This document shows positions 1 through 9,720 of a stretch of 64,000 nt of DNA, one piece after another. Below the pieces are notes generated by a model. The model did no database searches. It was not told the origin of the DNA and saw only the letters and a list, made by a program, of their open reading frames with translations. A program made the position numbers and the translations under genes. Positions within the stretch are counted from its first letter, which is position 1, and every line of letters begins with the position of its first letter. Origin of the DNA: Pedobacter lusitanus (GTDB taxonomy: Bacteria; Bacteroidota; Bacteroidia; Sphingobacteriales; Sphingobacteriaceae); contig NZ_CP157278.1 in the NCBI RefSeq assembly GCF_040026395.1, positions 3,658,001 through 3,722,000 of the forward strand, in the 5' to 3' direction.

Positions 1-1475
1 TGCAGTGTACGATCATGAATACGAATAGATCCGCCACCAATTTCAGTTCCATTGACCACCATATCATAAGCATTGGCTCTGACTTCACCAGGATTGGTAT
101 CCAGCATAGGGATATCTTCCGGTTTAGGAGATGTGAAAGGGTGGTGCATCGCATGATAACGCTCAGATTCTTCATCCCATTCTAAAAGAGGGAAATCAAG
201 TACCCATAAAGCACTGAATACATTTTTATCACGTAATCCTAATCTTGAACCCATTTCAAGACGTAATTCGCTTAATTGTTTACGTACTTTATCTTTAGTT
301 CCTGCCATCAGTAACATTAAATCACCAGGCTGTGTCTGAAGAGCTTCAGCCCATTGTTTAAGATCTTCTTCAGCATAGAATTTATCTACAGATGATTTGA
401 TAGAACCATCTTCACCATGTCTTGCATAAATAAGGCCGGTAGCTCCGATCTGCGGACGTTTAATGAAGTCTGTTAACTCATCCAGTTGTTTACGTGTGTA
501 ATGCGCACACCCTTTTGCATTGATGCCGATAACTAATTCTGCACTATCAAATACAGGGAAGTTTTTGCCTTTTACAATTTCGTTCAGTTCAACAAAACGC
601 ATTTCGAAACGCGTATCGGGTTTATCAGAACCATACCAGCGCATAGCATCCGCATACTGCATTCTTGGAACCTCAGGCAAGTCGAAGTTTTTAACCTCTT
701 TAAACAGCGTACGAATCAATCCTTCAAAAGTATTCAGGATATCTTCCTGTTCAATGAACGACATTTCACAGTCAATCTGAGTAAACTCAGGTTGTCTGTC
801 AGCACGTAAATCTTCATCTCTGAAACATTTTACGATCTGGAAATATCTGTCAAAACCAGAAACCATCAGCAATTGCTTAAAGGTTTGAGGAGATTGAGGT
901 AAAGCATAGAATTCTCCGGTATTCATCCGGCTTGGAACCACAAAGTCCCTTGCGCCTTCAGGAGTAGACTTAATCAGAACCGGAGTTTCCACTTCAATAA
1001 AATCTAAAGCATCCAGGTATCTTCTAACTGATTGTGCCATTCTGTGACGCAAAACCATATTATTCCTTACCGGGTTTCTTCTCAAATCCAGATAACGATA
1101 TTTCATCCGTAAATCATCACCTCCGTCAGTCTCATCATCAATTAAGAAAGGAGGGATTTTTGATGCATTTAATATTTCAAGATCAGTGATTTTAATTTCC
1201 ACTTCTCCTGTTGGGATTTTCAGGTTTTTATTGGAACGCTCAACAACCAGTCCTGTAGCTTTGATCACAAACTCGCGACCTAAACTACGGGCTTTTTCAC
1301 AAAGCTGAGCATTATCATCCATATTAAAAACCAATTGGGTAATGCCGTAACGATCACGGATATCAATAAAAGTCATTCCTCCCAAATCTCTGGATTTCTG
1401 TACCCAACCGCACAGAACTACGCTCTCGCCCAGATTCTCAATCTTAAGCGCTCCGCAAGTTGTTGTTCTTAACAT
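1..1475 (-). CDS. aspS: Aspartyl-tRNA synthetase, C-terminal part cut by window edge
   Basis: Charges tRNA-Asp with aspartate (class II aminoacyl-tRNA synthetase, cytoplasmic). The minus-strand reading starts [17 protein letters not shown] and continues through the N-terminal OB-fold anticodon-binding segment ([20 protein letters not shown]), typical of bacterial AspRS. About 491 codons are visible; the family is usually about 580 residues, so roughly the last 90 lie outside the window. The ATG at 1475-1473 is preferred because a -33/-7 promoter lies about 20 bases upstream of it. Divergent from the sigma-factor operon. Identification is firm; completeness cannot be judged. Confidence 0.95.
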   Translation of the reverse strand, partial: MLRTTTCGALKIENLGESVVLCGWVQKSRDLGGMTFIDIRDRYGITQLVFNMDDNAQLCEKARSLGREFVIKATGLVVERSNKNLKIPTGEVEIKITDLEILNASKIPPFLIDDETDGGDDLRMKYRYLDLRRNPVRNNMVLRHRMAQSVRRYLDALDFIEVETPVLIKSTPEGARDFVVPSRMNTGEFYALPQSPQTFKQLLMVSGFDRYFQIVKCFRDEDLRADRQPEFTQIDCEMSFIEQEDILNTFEGLIRTLFKEVKNFDLPEVPRMQYADAMRWYGSDKPDTRFEMRFVELNEIVKGKNFPVFDSAELVIGINAKGCAHYTRKQLDELTDFIKRPQIGATGLIYARHGEDGSIKSSVDKFYAEEDLKQWAEALQTQPGDLMLLMAGTKDKVRKQLSELRLEMGSRLGLRDKNVFSALWVLDFPLLEWDEESERYHAMHHPFTSPKPEDIPMLDTNPGEVRANAYDMVVNGTEIGGGSIRIHDRTL

Positions 1476-1495
1476 TTTTTCATCGGATTAAGCCG

Positions 1496-1528
1496 CAAAA
1501 ATATTCATTTTGAGCCATATATTACAAA
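1496..1528 (-). promoter_or_regulatory. aspS promoter, Bacteroidota -33/-7 type
   Basis: On the minus strand TTTG (1528-1525) is followed after 21 bases by TATTTTTG (1503-1496), a perfect match to the Bacteroidota layout TTTG-N19-21-TAnnTTTG. The start codon of aspS is 20 bases downstream. This is the best-formed promoter in the window. Confidence 0.7.
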
Positions 1529-1622
1529 TGGTTGTCGATTTAACGAAGTATATTCAAAAGTTTTTTTGTTAACGTGCAACGTTTGGAAAATCATCACGTC
1601 ATTTATAGCGAATACGAAGACA

Positions 1623-2180
1623 TTGGAAGCAGCTTACATCGACAAAAATATTGATCTGGTTAATGCTTGCCGTAAGGGAAGCCGGACAGCACAATTTGAA
1701 TTATACAAATTGTATGAGAGAGCTATGTACAGTGCGGCCCTTCGGATTGTTAATCACGAGGCCGAAGCCGAAGATGTGGTGCAGGAAGCTTTTCTGGATG
1801 CATTTATGCGAATTGGCGATTTTAGAGGAGATACAACTTTTGGCCTGTGGTTAAAACAGATTATCGTTAACAAATCGATTAATTGTCTGCGGAAAAGAAA
1901 GATGGAATTTACAAGTCTGGACGGCGTAGAGGTTCCTGAAGAAGATGCTGTGGATCCGGAAGAGCTGGAATGGAGAGTGGAAGAAGTGAAGGCAGCAGTA
2001 AGAGGACTGGCAGATGGCTATAGAGTAGTACTTACTTTATACTTGTTTGAAGGCTATGATCACGAAGAGATTTCACATATTCTTAAAATCTCGGAAGTCA
2101 CTTCCAGATCACAATTAATGAGAGCAAAAACGAAATTGAGAAATATATTAGAAAAGAAAGGAGCAAGAGATGAGTACTAA
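1623..2180 (+). CDS. ECF-type RNA polymerase sigma factor
   Basis: Sigma-70 family ECF sigma factor that would direct RNA polymerase to a small regulon, normally held off by the anti-sigma factor encoded next. Region 2 is visible (EAEDVVQEAFLDAFMRIGDF, then a TTFGLWLKQIIVNK segment), followed by a short acidic linker and region 4 (YDHEEISHILKISEVTSRSQ, then LMRAKTKLRNIL). No ATG exists in frame near the N-terminus; the frame opens at TTG 1566, but TTG 1623 (product MEAAYIDKNIDLVNACRKGS, 185 residues) fits usual ECF length better. It overlaps the next gene by 11 bases, implying translational coupling. The function class is firm; the exact start is uncertain. Confidence 0.88.
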   Translation: MEAAYIDKNIDLVNACRKGSRTAQFELYKLYERAMYSAALRIVNHEAEAEDVVQEAFLDAFMRIGDFRGDTTFGLWLKQIIVNKSINCLRKRKMEFTSLDGVEVPEEDAVDPEELEWRVEEVKAAVRGLADGYRVVLTLYLFEGYDHEEISHILKISEVTSRSQLMRAKTKLRNILEKKGARDEY

Positions 2181-2712
2181 ACTGGAAGATTTTATCAGGG
2201 AAAACAAGAGGGCGTTTGATACAGACCGGCCTTCTTCAGGGCTCTGGAAGAAAATCGAAGAAGAACTGGAAAAAAAAGAACAGCAGAAAAAAAAACATAA
2301 AAGGCTTTTTAATGTACAGTTATGGGCTGGAGTGGCAGCATCATTGATTGTTGTGCTCGGTGTTACTTTCCTTTATGTCATTCCCGGGAAAAAGAATAAG
2401 ATAAGCGTAGCAGATGTAAGCCCGGTATACGCACAGAAGCAAACTAAATTTGTGAGCCTGATAGAGCAGAAACAAGACAGTTTACAGGCTTTCGCGAAAA
2501 CAAATCCTGAACTCTATCATAAATTTAAGGCCGATTTTGAAGTTTTGAATAAAACCTATGAAGGATTGACCAAAGAAATGGCGGGAAGCCCAAATCAGCA
2601 AATGGTTGTAAAAGCAATGGTTAGAAACCTGGAAATCCAGATTCAATTGTTAAATCAGCAGTTGTCAATCATTAATGAAGTTAGTCAATATAAAAAAGAG
2701 AATAGTATATGA
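2170..2712 (+). CDS. Putative membrane anti-sigma factor
   Basis: 180 residues with a charged cytoplasmic N-terminal part (residues 1-50, ending in a Lys/Glu-rich stretch), one membrane segment at about residues 51-72 (LWAGVAASLIVVLGVTFLYV) and a periplasmic helical C-terminal part. No enzymatic motif is seen. Size, single-pass topology and overlap with the ECF sigma gene upstream (11 bases) and the exported repeat protein downstream (4 bases, ATGA) point to an anti-sigma factor that binds the sigma factor inside and senses the envelope outside. The family assignment is inferred from context and topology, not from a recognised zinc-type anti-sigma motif. Confidence 0.65.
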   Translation: MSTKLEDFIRENKRAFDTDRPSSGLWKKIEEELEKKEQQKKKHKRLFNVQLWAGVAASLIVVLGVTFLYVIPGKKNKISVADVSPVYAQKQTKFVSLIEQKQDSLQAFAKTNPELYHKFKADFEVLNKTYEGLTKEMAGSPNQQMVVKAMVRNLEIQIQLLNQQLSIINEVSQYKKENSI

Positions 2713-3965
2713 AAAAGTTGATCCTTGCAGGGGCCCTGTTATGTTCATTTAGCCTGGCCAATGCGCAAAATGAAACAGATCTTAGAATTAGCGAGGCTCC
2801 TGTTTATGCTGTGAATACATCTTTAAGCACATCTGACCAAAGTACTATTCAGCAGAATGGAGATGATCCGATGCGGTCTAAGAATTTCAGCAAAAGCTTT
2901 TCATTGAGTTCAGCAGATAAGATAAGTCTTCACAACCAGTATGGAGGAATGGTGATTAAAATCTGGGACAAGAAGGAAATAAAAATAGATGTTTCGATCA
3001 GAGCATTCAGTAATGATGACAGAGAAGCTGAAAAATTAATTGATCAGGTTAATATCGCTGCCGAGAAAAACGGAGATATGGTTACCTGTAAAACTATTAT
3101 AGGGGAGAGAAACCGGTGGTCGGGGCGTAACAGGAGAAGAGAGGTAAAGGTAAATTATGTGGTTTATATGCCTGCAGTAAATTCTCTGACTTTAACGCAG
3201 GAATTTGGTAACGTAAGTATGGAGGATTTTGCCGGGCCACTTTATGCGAAAGTACAATATGGGGATTTTAATGCCGGAAAGCTGACCAATACAAATAATT
3301 ACGTTTCTGTCCAGTACGGTAAAACTGTCATTACAGAGATTAATAAGGCTGTAGTTAGACAACAGTATGGATCTGGTCTGACCATTGCAACTGCCGGAAC
3401 ACTGGACTTAAATGCACAATATGCGACTGTTACTATTAATACGATCAGGGGTGATGCAGTTATCAGGCAGCAATATGGATCCGGAATCAGTATTACCAAC
3501 GTGGGGAACCTTGATCTGGATGCGCAGTATGCCAATGTGAGAATCGATAACATTAAAGGAAATGCAGTAATTAAGCAGCAATACAATAGTGTAAAAATAG
3601 GCACTGTAGGAAAACTTGATCTCCGGGCACAATATGCCAACGTAAATATTGGCAATTTAAGAGGAGATGGTAATTTTAAGATGAGTTATAATAGTTTTGA
3701 TGTGGTTGAAGTAGGGGCGGGTTGCAGGAATCTAACTATTGATGCTGATTATGTAGACTCCAAACTGAATTTTTCTGATGCCTTCCATGGTGATTTTACT
3801 GTACAGACCAGCTATAGCGGATTTAGATCAGGTGAGAGAGTAAGTGTACGTCAGGGAGCATCTCAGGATGATGACAATTCCAAAACCTATACAGGAAAGA
3901 TTGGAAACGGTGGAAAGTCAAATGTTCGTATAAATGCGGACTACGGATCTGTCACTTTTAAATAA
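2709..3965 (+). CDS. Exported DUF4097-like beta-repeat protein
   Basis: 418 residues with a signal peptide (MKKLILAGALLCSFSLANAQ). The mature part from about residue 150 consists of repeated beta strands built on QYG or AQYA cores: xQQYGSGxxI, then GxLDLxAQYAxVxI, repeated at least three times with a 40-45 residue period. This suggests a right-handed beta-solenoid like the DUF4097/GIN-domain proteins common in Bacteroidota. It is the third gene of the sigma/anti-sigma operon and is followed by a strong terminator, so it is probably part of the envelope-stress output or sensing branch. The precise role is unknown. Confidence 0.75.
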   Translation: MKKLILAGALLCSFSLANAQNETDLRISEAPVYAVNTSLSTSDQSTIQQNGDDPMRSKNFSKSFSLSSADKISLHNQYGGMVIKIWDKKEIKIDVSIRAFSNDDREAEKLIDQVNIAAEKNGDMVTCKTIIGERNRWSGRNRRREVKVNYVVYMPAVNSLTLTQEFGNVSMEDFAGPLYAKVQYGDFNAGKLTNTNNYVSVQYGKTVITEINKAVVRQQYGSGLTIATAGTLDLNAQYATVTINTIRGDAVIRQQYGSGISITNVGNLDLDAQYANVRIDNIKGNAVIKQQYNSVKIGTVGKLDLRAQYANVNIGNLRGDGNFKMSYNSFDVVEVGAGCRNLTIDADYVDSKLNFSDAFHGDFTVQTSYSGFRSGERVSVRQGASQDDDNSKTYTGKIGNGGKSNVRINADYGSVTFK

Positions 3966-3986
3966 AACAAAAAAATTGGGCGTGTG

Positions 3987-4020
3987 AAGCTTGTTGGTTA
4001 ATTCAACAAGCTTTTTTTTT
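3987..4020 (+). terminator. Rho-independent terminator of the sigma-factor operon
   Basis: Perfect 10-bp stem (AAGCTTGTTG at 3987-3996, CAACAAGCTT at 4004-4013), 7-base loop, then an uninterrupted T run. It closes the three-gene operon before terC. Confidence 0.9.
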
Positions 4021-4045
4021 AGCTTTACGGCAAAACGATTAGTAT

Positions 4046-4828
4046 ATGGAATTTTTTAGCACGCCCGAAGCCTGGATCTCATTATTTACCCTCACTGTTT
4101 TAGAAATTGTACTGGGCATTGATAATATTGTGTTTATATCCATTCTCTCAGGAAAGCTGCCTGCGCATCAGCAAAAAAAAGGCAGACAGCTGGGGTTGGG
4201 GCTTGCGATGATTACCAGGGTACTATTGCTTTTGTCTTTAAGCTGGGTAATGAGTCTTACTGCAACACTTTTCAATGTAGGTGAGTGGATTAGTCTGGAC
4301 AATAAAGAATGGCTTGAAAAACTGGCTATCTCAGGGAGAGATCTGATCCTGATTCTGGGAGGGATGTTCCTGATCTATAAAAGTACGCACGAGATTCATT
4401 TGAAACTGGAAGGTGAAGAAGAAGAAGAAGGGAAGGTTAAAGTGCACTCTTTTGCTGGTGTGATTGTTCAGATACTTATTTTGGATATTGTTTTCTCTTT
4501 AGACTCTGTAATTACGGCAATTGGGATGGCAGAGCATGTAGAAATCATGATTGCTGCGGTAATTATTGCTGTAATTATCATGATGGTTTCTGCAAATGCA
4601 ATCAGTGACTTTGTTAATAATCATCCTACCGTGAAAATGCTGGCCCTTTCGTTCCTGTTGCTAATTGGTGTTTCACTGCTGGCGGAAGGTCTTGATCAGC
4701 ATATCCCTAAAGGATATATCTATTTTGCGATGGCATTCTCTGTGCTGGTAGAGTTGCTGAATCTGAAAATGAAAAAAAAATCGACCAAACCTGTTGAACT
4801 TAGAAATACCGCAAAAGAAGAAAAATAA
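4046..4828 (+). CDS. TerC family integral membrane protein
   Basis: 260-residue polytopic membrane protein of the TerC family, linked in other bacteria to metal-ion (Mn) export or to loading of exported metalloenzymes and, in some contexts, tellurite resistance. The family acidic motifs lie in membrane helices: EIVLGIDNIVFISIL (Asp26) in the first and LDIVFSLDSVITAIGM in a middle one. An acidic loop (EGEEEEEGKVKV) separates the halves. It stands alone after a terminator and 42 bases before the next gene. Substrate cannot be told from sequence. Confidence 0.88.
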   Translation: MEFFSTPEAWISLFTLTVLEIVLGIDNIVFISILSGKLPAHQQKKGRQLGLGLAMITRVLLLLSLSWVMSLTATLFNVGEWISLDNKEWLEKLAISGRDLILILGGMFLIYKSTHEIHLKLEGEEEEEGKVKVHSFAGVIVQILILDIVFSLDSVITAIGMAEHVEIMIAAVIIAVIIMMVSANAISDFVNNHPTVKMLALSFLLLIGVSLLAEGLDQHIPKGYIYFAMAFSVLVELLNLKMKKKSTKPVELRNTAKEEK

Positions 4829-4870
4829 TTATTTTTGCGACCCCGTTAACAGCGCTAAAATTAAAATAAT

Positions 4871-5926
4871 ATGATTTATTTCCCTGAAGCGTCTCTGGCA
4901 GAGCTTTCTATACATAGAATTGGCAATAAGGTACAGGATGAATTTTATGTATTATCTGAAGCCTCAATGCAAATTCAGGATGAACAGTTAAAGAATCTCC
5001 TGATCCAGTATTTCCTGAGTCCTTATGAGAAAATAAATGAGATTTTCCGGTTTTTTCATCCTAACGATGATTTAAATCTGAATGAGGTTTATCACTTTAT
5101 CGGACAGATATTTGAAAATGGGGAAACCTTTCATAAAAACAGCGAGCAGCTGGCTAAATATCTTTATGAGACTTCTAATCACCCTAAAATAAAAGCAGGA
5201 GAACTGTATGTTGCCTATTTTGAAAATGTTCAGATAGAAGGAGAGCTGCATGATGCAATTGGTATTTTTAAATCAGAAACCAAAGAAGCTTATATAAAAG
5301 TTTATCCTGAGCAGGCAGGTTTTGCCTTGAGTTATGAAGAAGAGGCTATCAATATCAATAAATTGGATAAAGGATGTCTGATTTTTAATACAGAAAAAGA
5401 AGAAGGTTATAAGGTAGCCGTAATAGATCAGACTAACAGGAGCAATGAGGCTGTTTACTGGAAAGACGAATTTCTAAAACTCAGAGTCAGAAATGATAAT
5501 TATAACCAAACCAAAAATGTTTTGGGAGTATATAAGAGCTTTGTAACCGAGAAACTCGATCAGGAGTATGATATTACCAAGGCAGATAAAATAGATCTGC
5601 TGAACCGCTCTATGAAGTATTTCAAAGAAAAGGAAAGCTTTGATATGGATGAGTTCTCTAACGAGGTCATAGGCAATAAGGACGGTATAGAATCTTTCAA
5701 GAACTATAAAAAGAGTTATGAGGAAGAATTTGAAACGCCTATAGCTGATAGTTTTGATATCTCAGGTGCTGCAGTCAAAAAACAGGCTAAGGCATTTAAA
5801 AGTGTACTTAAGCTCGATAAGAACTTCCACATTTACATTCACGGAAATAAAGAGCTTATCGAAAAAGGTTTTGACGATGATAAATCTATGAACTACTACA
5901 AAGTATATTTTAAAGAAGAAGAATAA
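4871..5926 (+). CDS. Nucleoid-associated protein, NdpA/YejK-like
   Basis: 351 residues, related to the 37-kDa nucleoid-associated protein family (NdpA/YejK). The N-terminus (MIYFPEASLAELSIHRIGNK) and the segment YVAYFENVQIEGELHDAIGI followed by FKSETKEAYIKV match the layout of Bacteroidota members. Family members bind DNA; no enzymatic activity is established for them. No signal peptide or membrane segment. The next gene is convergent, with stop codons only a few bases apart. Confidence 0.78.
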   Translation: MIYFPEASLAELSIHRIGNKVQDEFYVLSEASMQIQDEQLKNLLIQYFLSPYEKINEIFRFFHPNDDLNLNEVYHFIGQIFENGETFHKNSEQLAKYLYETSNHPKIKAGELYVAYFENVQIEGELHDAIGIFKSETKEAYIKVYPEQAGFALSYEEEAININKLDKGCLIFNTEKEEGYKVAVIDQTNRSNEAVYWKDEFLKLRVRNDNYNQTKNVLGVYKSFVTEKLDQEYDITKADKIDLLNRSMKYFKEKESFDMDEFSNEVIGNKDGIESFKNYKKSYEEEFETPIADSFDISGAAVKKQAKAFKSVLKLDKNFHIYIHGNKELIEKGFDDDKSMNYYKVYFKEEE

Positions 5927-5931
5927 TAAGA

Positions 5932-6843
5932 TTAAAGTATATATTCATCATTTATGGGCTTTACCGGTGCAGGGATCTTCTCTGCACCTATCATTTCCAG
6001 TAAATTGATTTCTATCGTTCTTGTAATCTGGTTTAATGGAACTGAAGAAGAGTTGTTCTCGAATGGATCGATCAGGCTCATTCCGTTAATTTGTGTGGAA
6101 ACAAAAACAAAGCCTACCAGCCAGCCAATAAAAATTGACCATAAACCGGCTTCATGACTTACAACCAGGGTTAAAGAGACTATAAATAACCAGATAAATA
6201 CCTTGGTGAAATAATTATATGTAGTAGGAAAAACCGTATTCTTAATACGTTCTGCTTTACCCATTTCATCAGAAAATCTGATCAGCAGATGATTCAGTTC
6301 TATGAAACGGAACCCATCTATCATTCCATCTTTATTTAATTGCTGCAATTCCCGGGATTGCAGAGTAAGAATGGCATTATGTACATTACTATGCTGATTG
6401 ATCTCCTTCAGGTCAGCTTCCTCCATGTATTGCTGGTAATTCTCGTCAACAGCACCTCTGAGTTTCGCTTTAAGGGCATATAAAAAACCGATGTGGCGAC
6501 GAACCATTCTGTTTTTCAGTGTTTTGAATTCCTCGTCGCTGATCTCGTTCTGCGAGATATAGGTAATTACACTTCTGGCCCATGATCTGGAATCGTTGAC
6601 CAGTGCGCCCCATATTTTGCGGGCTTCCCACCATCGGTCGTACGCCTGATTATTGTTAAATCCAATAAAAAAGGCAATTGCTGTACCTAAAACGGCAGGA
6701 ATGATAGCAGGGATTTCAAAATGATGTTTAATCAGAAACGCCCGTGTTAAATAAGCTCCTGTGCAGGATACGATCATGATAAGGTCTACCTGCCATGTGT
6801 TTCTGAGAATACGGCTTAATCTGATATTATGTACTATAAGCAT
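5932..6843 (-). CDS. Bestrophin family ion channel (UPF0187)
   Basis: 303-residue membrane protein of the bacterial bestrophin family; characterised relatives form pentameric ion channels. Diagnostic features are an N-terminal helix (LIMIVSCTGAYLTRAFLI), a second helix pair with FFIGFNNNQAYDRWWEARKI (the conserved NxxAYxRWWEAR signature), and a C-terminal helix pair with a SLIDPFENN motif, where bestrophins carry their DPF-type acidic sequence. Single gene, convergent with the nucleoid protein. Conducted ion not predictable here. Confidence 0.9.
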   Translation of the reverse strand: MLIVHNIRLSRILRNTWQVDLIMIVSCTGAYLTRAFLIKHHFEIPAIIPAVLGTAIAFFIGFNNNQAYDRWWEARKIWGALVNDSRSWARSVITYISQNEISDEEFKTLKNRMVRRHIGFLYALKAKLRGAVDENYQQYMEEADLKEINQHSNVHNAILTLQSRELQQLNKDGMIDGFRFIELNHLLIRFSDEMGKAERIKNTVFPTTYNYFTKVFIWLFIVSLTLVVSHEAGLWSIFIGWLVGFVFVSTQINGMSLIDPFENNSSSVPLNQITRTIEINLLEMIGAEKIPAPVKPINDEYIL

Positions 6844-6916
6844 CTGTAATATTTACGTTATGTAATTACAAATAAAACGCAGATTTGTTTGCTACCCCTA
6901 CTATCAATTTATAATA

Positions 6917-8104
6917 TTATAATACTCTTAATAATAATCCCTTAAGATACTCTCCTTCAGGAAAGGAAATCCGTATCGGATGATCTTCAGGCTGATGAAA
7001 CTGTTTAATAATTTGTACCTCTCTGCCTGCATCCAAAGCAGCCCAGGCAATAATCTGTTTAAAAGTTTCCAGATCAACCGCTCCTGAGCAGGAATAAGTA
7101 GCCAGTATACCACCGCTTTTAAGTAGCAGCATACCTAATCTGTTCAGATCTTTATAAGCACGGGCAGCCCTGTCCAGTGCTGATCTTGAAGGCGCATATT
7201 TTGGTGGATCAAGAATGATCACATCAAAAGTTTTTCCATCTTCTTTAAAACTGCGTAGCTGTTTGTTAACATCAGATTGTATACTGGTTTGCTGATGCTC
7301 CATGAAGCCGTTTAAGCCGAGATTATGTTTTAGTGTTTCTATTGCCAGTGCTGAACTATCTACGCTGGTTACATGTTTAGCTCCATGTTTTAAGCTATTC
7401 AATGTAAATCCACCACTATAGCAAAAACAATCCAGAACTTCTTTGTCTTTGGTATAAGCTGCGAGAATTTCGCGGTTATCACGCTGATCACAGTAAAAAC
7501 CTGATTTCTGTCCATCTGCAATATTAATATGGTAACGGACACCATTTTCTTTTACTTCAATAAATTCCGGTGGTGTTGCTCCCCAAAGTAAACCTTGTGA
7601 AACCTCCAGGTTTTCATGAGTCCGTGCATTTGCATCACTTTTATCAAAGATTCCAACAGGGTTTAATTCTGCAATCAGGATCTCAATCAGTTCTGCTTTA
7701 ACATTCTCCATTCCTGCGCTCAGGATTTGTAAAGAAAGATAATCGGCGTATTTATCTACAATTAGTCCCGGCAGATAATCGGCTTCACTAAATACCAGAC
7801 GACAGGTATTTGTTTCCAGGTCGCTAAGCAAATGTGCCCTTGAGGCAATCGCATTTTTTAACCTTGAATGATACCATGCCTTATCAATGATGTTGTCTTC
7901 TTCCCATTCCAGCAGGCGCACAGCGACACGTGACTGTCCATTGTAATAACCGTAACCTAAAAAAGACTGGTCGGCTGCAAGAACCCTGATAACCTCTCCG
8001 TTTAATGGATTACCCTTAACTTTATCTATAGCACCTGAGAATATCCAGGGGTGTTTTTGGTGGACGGCCTTTTCCTTGCCTTTTTTCAGTACAACATCAA
8101 TCAT
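6917..8104 (-). CDS. Class I SAM-dependent rRNA (cytosine-C5) methyltransferase, RlmI-like
   Basis: 395 residues from ATG 8104; ten more codons are open upstream but give an untypical N-terminus, while MIDVVLKKGKEKAVHQKHPW is the normal family start. The protein has an N-terminal PUA-type RNA-binding domain (HPWIFSGAIDKVKGNPLNGE), a central EEHD-like domain and a C-terminal Rossmann methyltransferase domain with motif I DCFCYSGGFTL and motif IV ILDPPKYAPS. Relatives (RlmI/YccW) methylate 23S rRNA at a cytosine C5. The exact target base is inferred from family only. Divergent from csaA. Confidence 0.88.
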   Translation of the reverse strand: MIDVVLKKGKEKAVHQKHPWIFSGAIDKVKGNPLNGEVIRVLAADQSFLGYGYYNGQSRVAVRLLEWEEDNIIDKAWYHSRLKNAIASRAHLLSDLETNTCRLVFSEADYLPGLIVDKYADYLSLQILSAGMENVKAELIEILIAELNPVGIFDKSDANARTHENLEVSQGLLWGATPPEFIEVKENGVRYHINIADGQKSGFYCDQRDNREILAAYTKDKEVLDCFCYSGGFTLNSLKHGAKHVTSVDSSALAIETLKHNLGLNGFMEHQQTSIQSDVNKQLRSFKEDGKTFDVIILDPPKYAPSRSALDRAARAYKDLNRLGMLLLKSGGILATYSCSGAVDLETFKQIIAWAALDAGREVQIIKQFHQPEDHPIRISFPEGEYLKGLLLRVL

Positions 8105-8195
8105 GTTACAAAGGTAGTAAAAAGCAATACGCAATATATGGCTTTATAAGCTGAAGATTCGTAATTTTATCCTTGTACAAAATTGGATATCAAAT

Positions 8196-8531
8196 ATGGA
8201 GCATATAGACTGGAATGATTTTGAGAAGGTCGAATTAAGAGCAGGCACAATTTTAGAAGTCCTGGAATTTCCTGAAGCCAGAAAACCAGCCTATAAAGTC
8301 AGGGTGGATTTTGGTGAGTACGGAGAAAAAATGAGCAGTGCACAAATTACAGCTCACTATACCAAAGAAGAACTGGTGGGAAGACAAATTGTTGGAGTTG
8401 TTAATTTTCCAAAAAAACAGATTGGCAAATTTATGTCAGAGTTTTTGGTAACCGGTTTTGCAGATGAGCACGGAAGTATTGTATTAACTACGCTTATGGG
8501 GAAAGTTCCCAACGGGAGTAAATTATGCTGA
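8196..8531 (+). CDS. csaA: tRNA-binding protein CsaA
   Basis: 111 residues forming a single OB-fold tRNA-binding domain as in the MetRS/Trbp C-terminal family. Recognisable family segments are [39 protein letters not shown] and [20 protein letters not shown]. CsaA in Bacillus is described as a homodimer with tRNA-binding and export-related chaperone activity. It lies 3 bases before tadA, so both are likely one transcript linked by tRNA biology. Confidence 0.9.
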   Translation: MEHIDWNDFEKVELRAGTILEVLEFPEARKPAYKVRVDFGEYGEKMSSAQITAHYTKEELVGRQIVGVVNFPKKQIGKFMSEFLVTGFADEHGSIVLTTLMGKVPNGSKLC

Positions 8532-8534
8532 TCC

Positions 8535-9008
8535 ATGAGTTATTATAATTTTTCCGGAGAAAATGATTTGCCTAAAGAAGACGAGCACTATATGCGGCTT
8601 GCTTTACAGGAAGCACAAATAGCATTTGACCATGATGAAGTTCCTATCGGTGCTGTTATCGTTTGTAAAGGCAGAATTGTTGGACGCGGGCATAATCTTA
8701 CAGAGCAATTAAATGACGTTACAGCGCATGCGGAGATGCAGGCATTTACTGCAGCCAGTTTAACGCTTGGTGGCAAGTATTTGAAAGACTGTACACTTTA
8801 TGTGACAGTTGAACCTTGTGTAATGTGTGCCGGAGCAGCTTACTGGACTCAGATCAGCAGACTGGTTTATGGTGCATCAGAAGAGAAGCGCGGATTTACA
8901 AGCCGGAATGCTAATCTGCTTCATCCGAAAACAGTGACAGAAAAAGGAGTGCTGGCAGAAGAATGTGCGGCGCTTATGAAACGTTTTTTTAAGAACAAGC
9001 GTGGCTAA
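8535..9008 (+). CDS. tadA: tRNA-adenosine deaminase (A34 to inosine)
   Basis: 157-residue zinc-dependent nucleoside deaminase. The catalytic signature is complete: HAEMQA (zinc His and proton-shuttling Glu), then PCVMCAGAAYW (PCxxC zinc cysteines). Length and the surrounding GRGHNLTEQLNDVTAHAEM fit TadA, which makes inosine at the wobble base of tRNA-Arg(ACG), rather than cytidine or guanine deaminases. It follows csaA by 3 bases. A guanine-deaminase-like activity cannot be fully excluded without alignment. Confidence 0.88.
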   Translation: MSYYNFSGENDLPKEDEHYMRLALQEAQIAFDHDEVPIGAVIVCKGRIVGRGHNLTEQLNDVTAHAEMQAFTAASLTLGGKYLKDCTLYVTVEPCVMCAGAAYWTQISRLVYGASEEKRGFTSRNANLLHPKTVTEKGVLAEECAALMKRFFKNKRG

Positions 9009-9044
9009 ATGACAAAATACTGAACAATACTTAGTCTTGAATGT

Positions 9045-9052
9045 TATCTTTG
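9045..9052 (+). promoter_or_regulatory. -7 box of the superoxide dismutase promoter
   Basis: TATCTTTG matches TAnnTTTG exactly and lies 35 bases before the start codon. No clear -33 element is seen, so the call rests on the -7 box and its location. Confidence 0.5.
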
Positions 9053-9087
9053 TGAACCATTATTTTTAAACTTAAATATACAATAAT

Positions 9088-9693
9088 ATGGCTTTTGAAT
9101 TACCTGCGTTACCTTACGCAACAGATGCACTAGAACCGCATATCGATAAAACAACCATGGAAATTCACCATGATAAACATCACCAGGCTTATGTTACAAA
9201 CCTAAACAAAGCATTGGAAGGCAAAGCTGAAGCGTCGCAAAGTCTTGATGAGATCATTAAAAACATCTCTAAGTTTCCTGCTGCGGTAAGAAACAATGGT
9301 GGTGGCCACTTTAACCATTCTCTGTTCTGGGAAGTTATGGGGCACAATAAAGGTGGTGAACCTACAGGAGAACTGGCTGAAGCAATTAAAGCTGCTTTTG
9401 GTTCTTTTGCTGATTTCAAAACTAAATTTGCTGAAGCAGGCGCAACCCGTTTTGGTTCAGGATGGGCATGGTTAAGCGTAGGTGCTGACCGTAAATTAGT
9501 TGTTTCTTCGACGCCTAATCAGGATAATCCATTAATGGATATTGCTGAGGTTAAAGGTACTCCAATCTTAGGAATGGACGTTTGGGAGCATGCTTACTAT
9601 TTAAAATATCAAAACAAACGTCCTGATTATATTGCAGCATTCTGGAATGTTGTAAACTGGGATGCTGTTGCTGAACGTTTCAAAAAAGCGTAA
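9088..9693 (+). CDS. Superoxide dismutase, Mn-type or cambialistic
   Basis: 201 residues; converts superoxide to hydrogen peroxide and oxygen in the cytoplasm. Metal ligands are visible: His27 in [13 protein letters not shown], His in [11 protein letters not shown], and Asp and His in [19 protein letters not shown]. The NQDNP segment carries the active-site Gln in the position typical of Mn enzymes, while Fe enzymes usually place it in the first domain, so Mn or cambialistic use is inferred. It has its own promoter and terminator. The neighbour oxyR, convergent, makes a peroxide-stress pair. Confidence 0.95.
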   Translation: MAFELPALPYATDALEPHIDKTTMEIHHDKHHQAYVTNLNKALEGKAEASQSLDEIIKNISKFPAAVRNNGGGHFNHSLFWEVMGHNKGGEPTGELAEAIKAAFGSFADFKTKFAEAGATRFGSGWAWLSVGADRKLVVSSTPNQDNPLMDIAEVKGTPILGMDVWEHAYYLKYQNKRPDYIAAFWNVVNWDAVAERFKKA

Positions 9694-9720
9694 GCTTTAA
9701 GGATCTTCTAAAATAAAAGA

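Noticed and set aside
3299..3655. Minus-strand Tyr/Cys-rich frames over the beta-repeat protein
   Set aside because: Arise from the periodic QYG/AQYA codons on the other strand; no start context or family.
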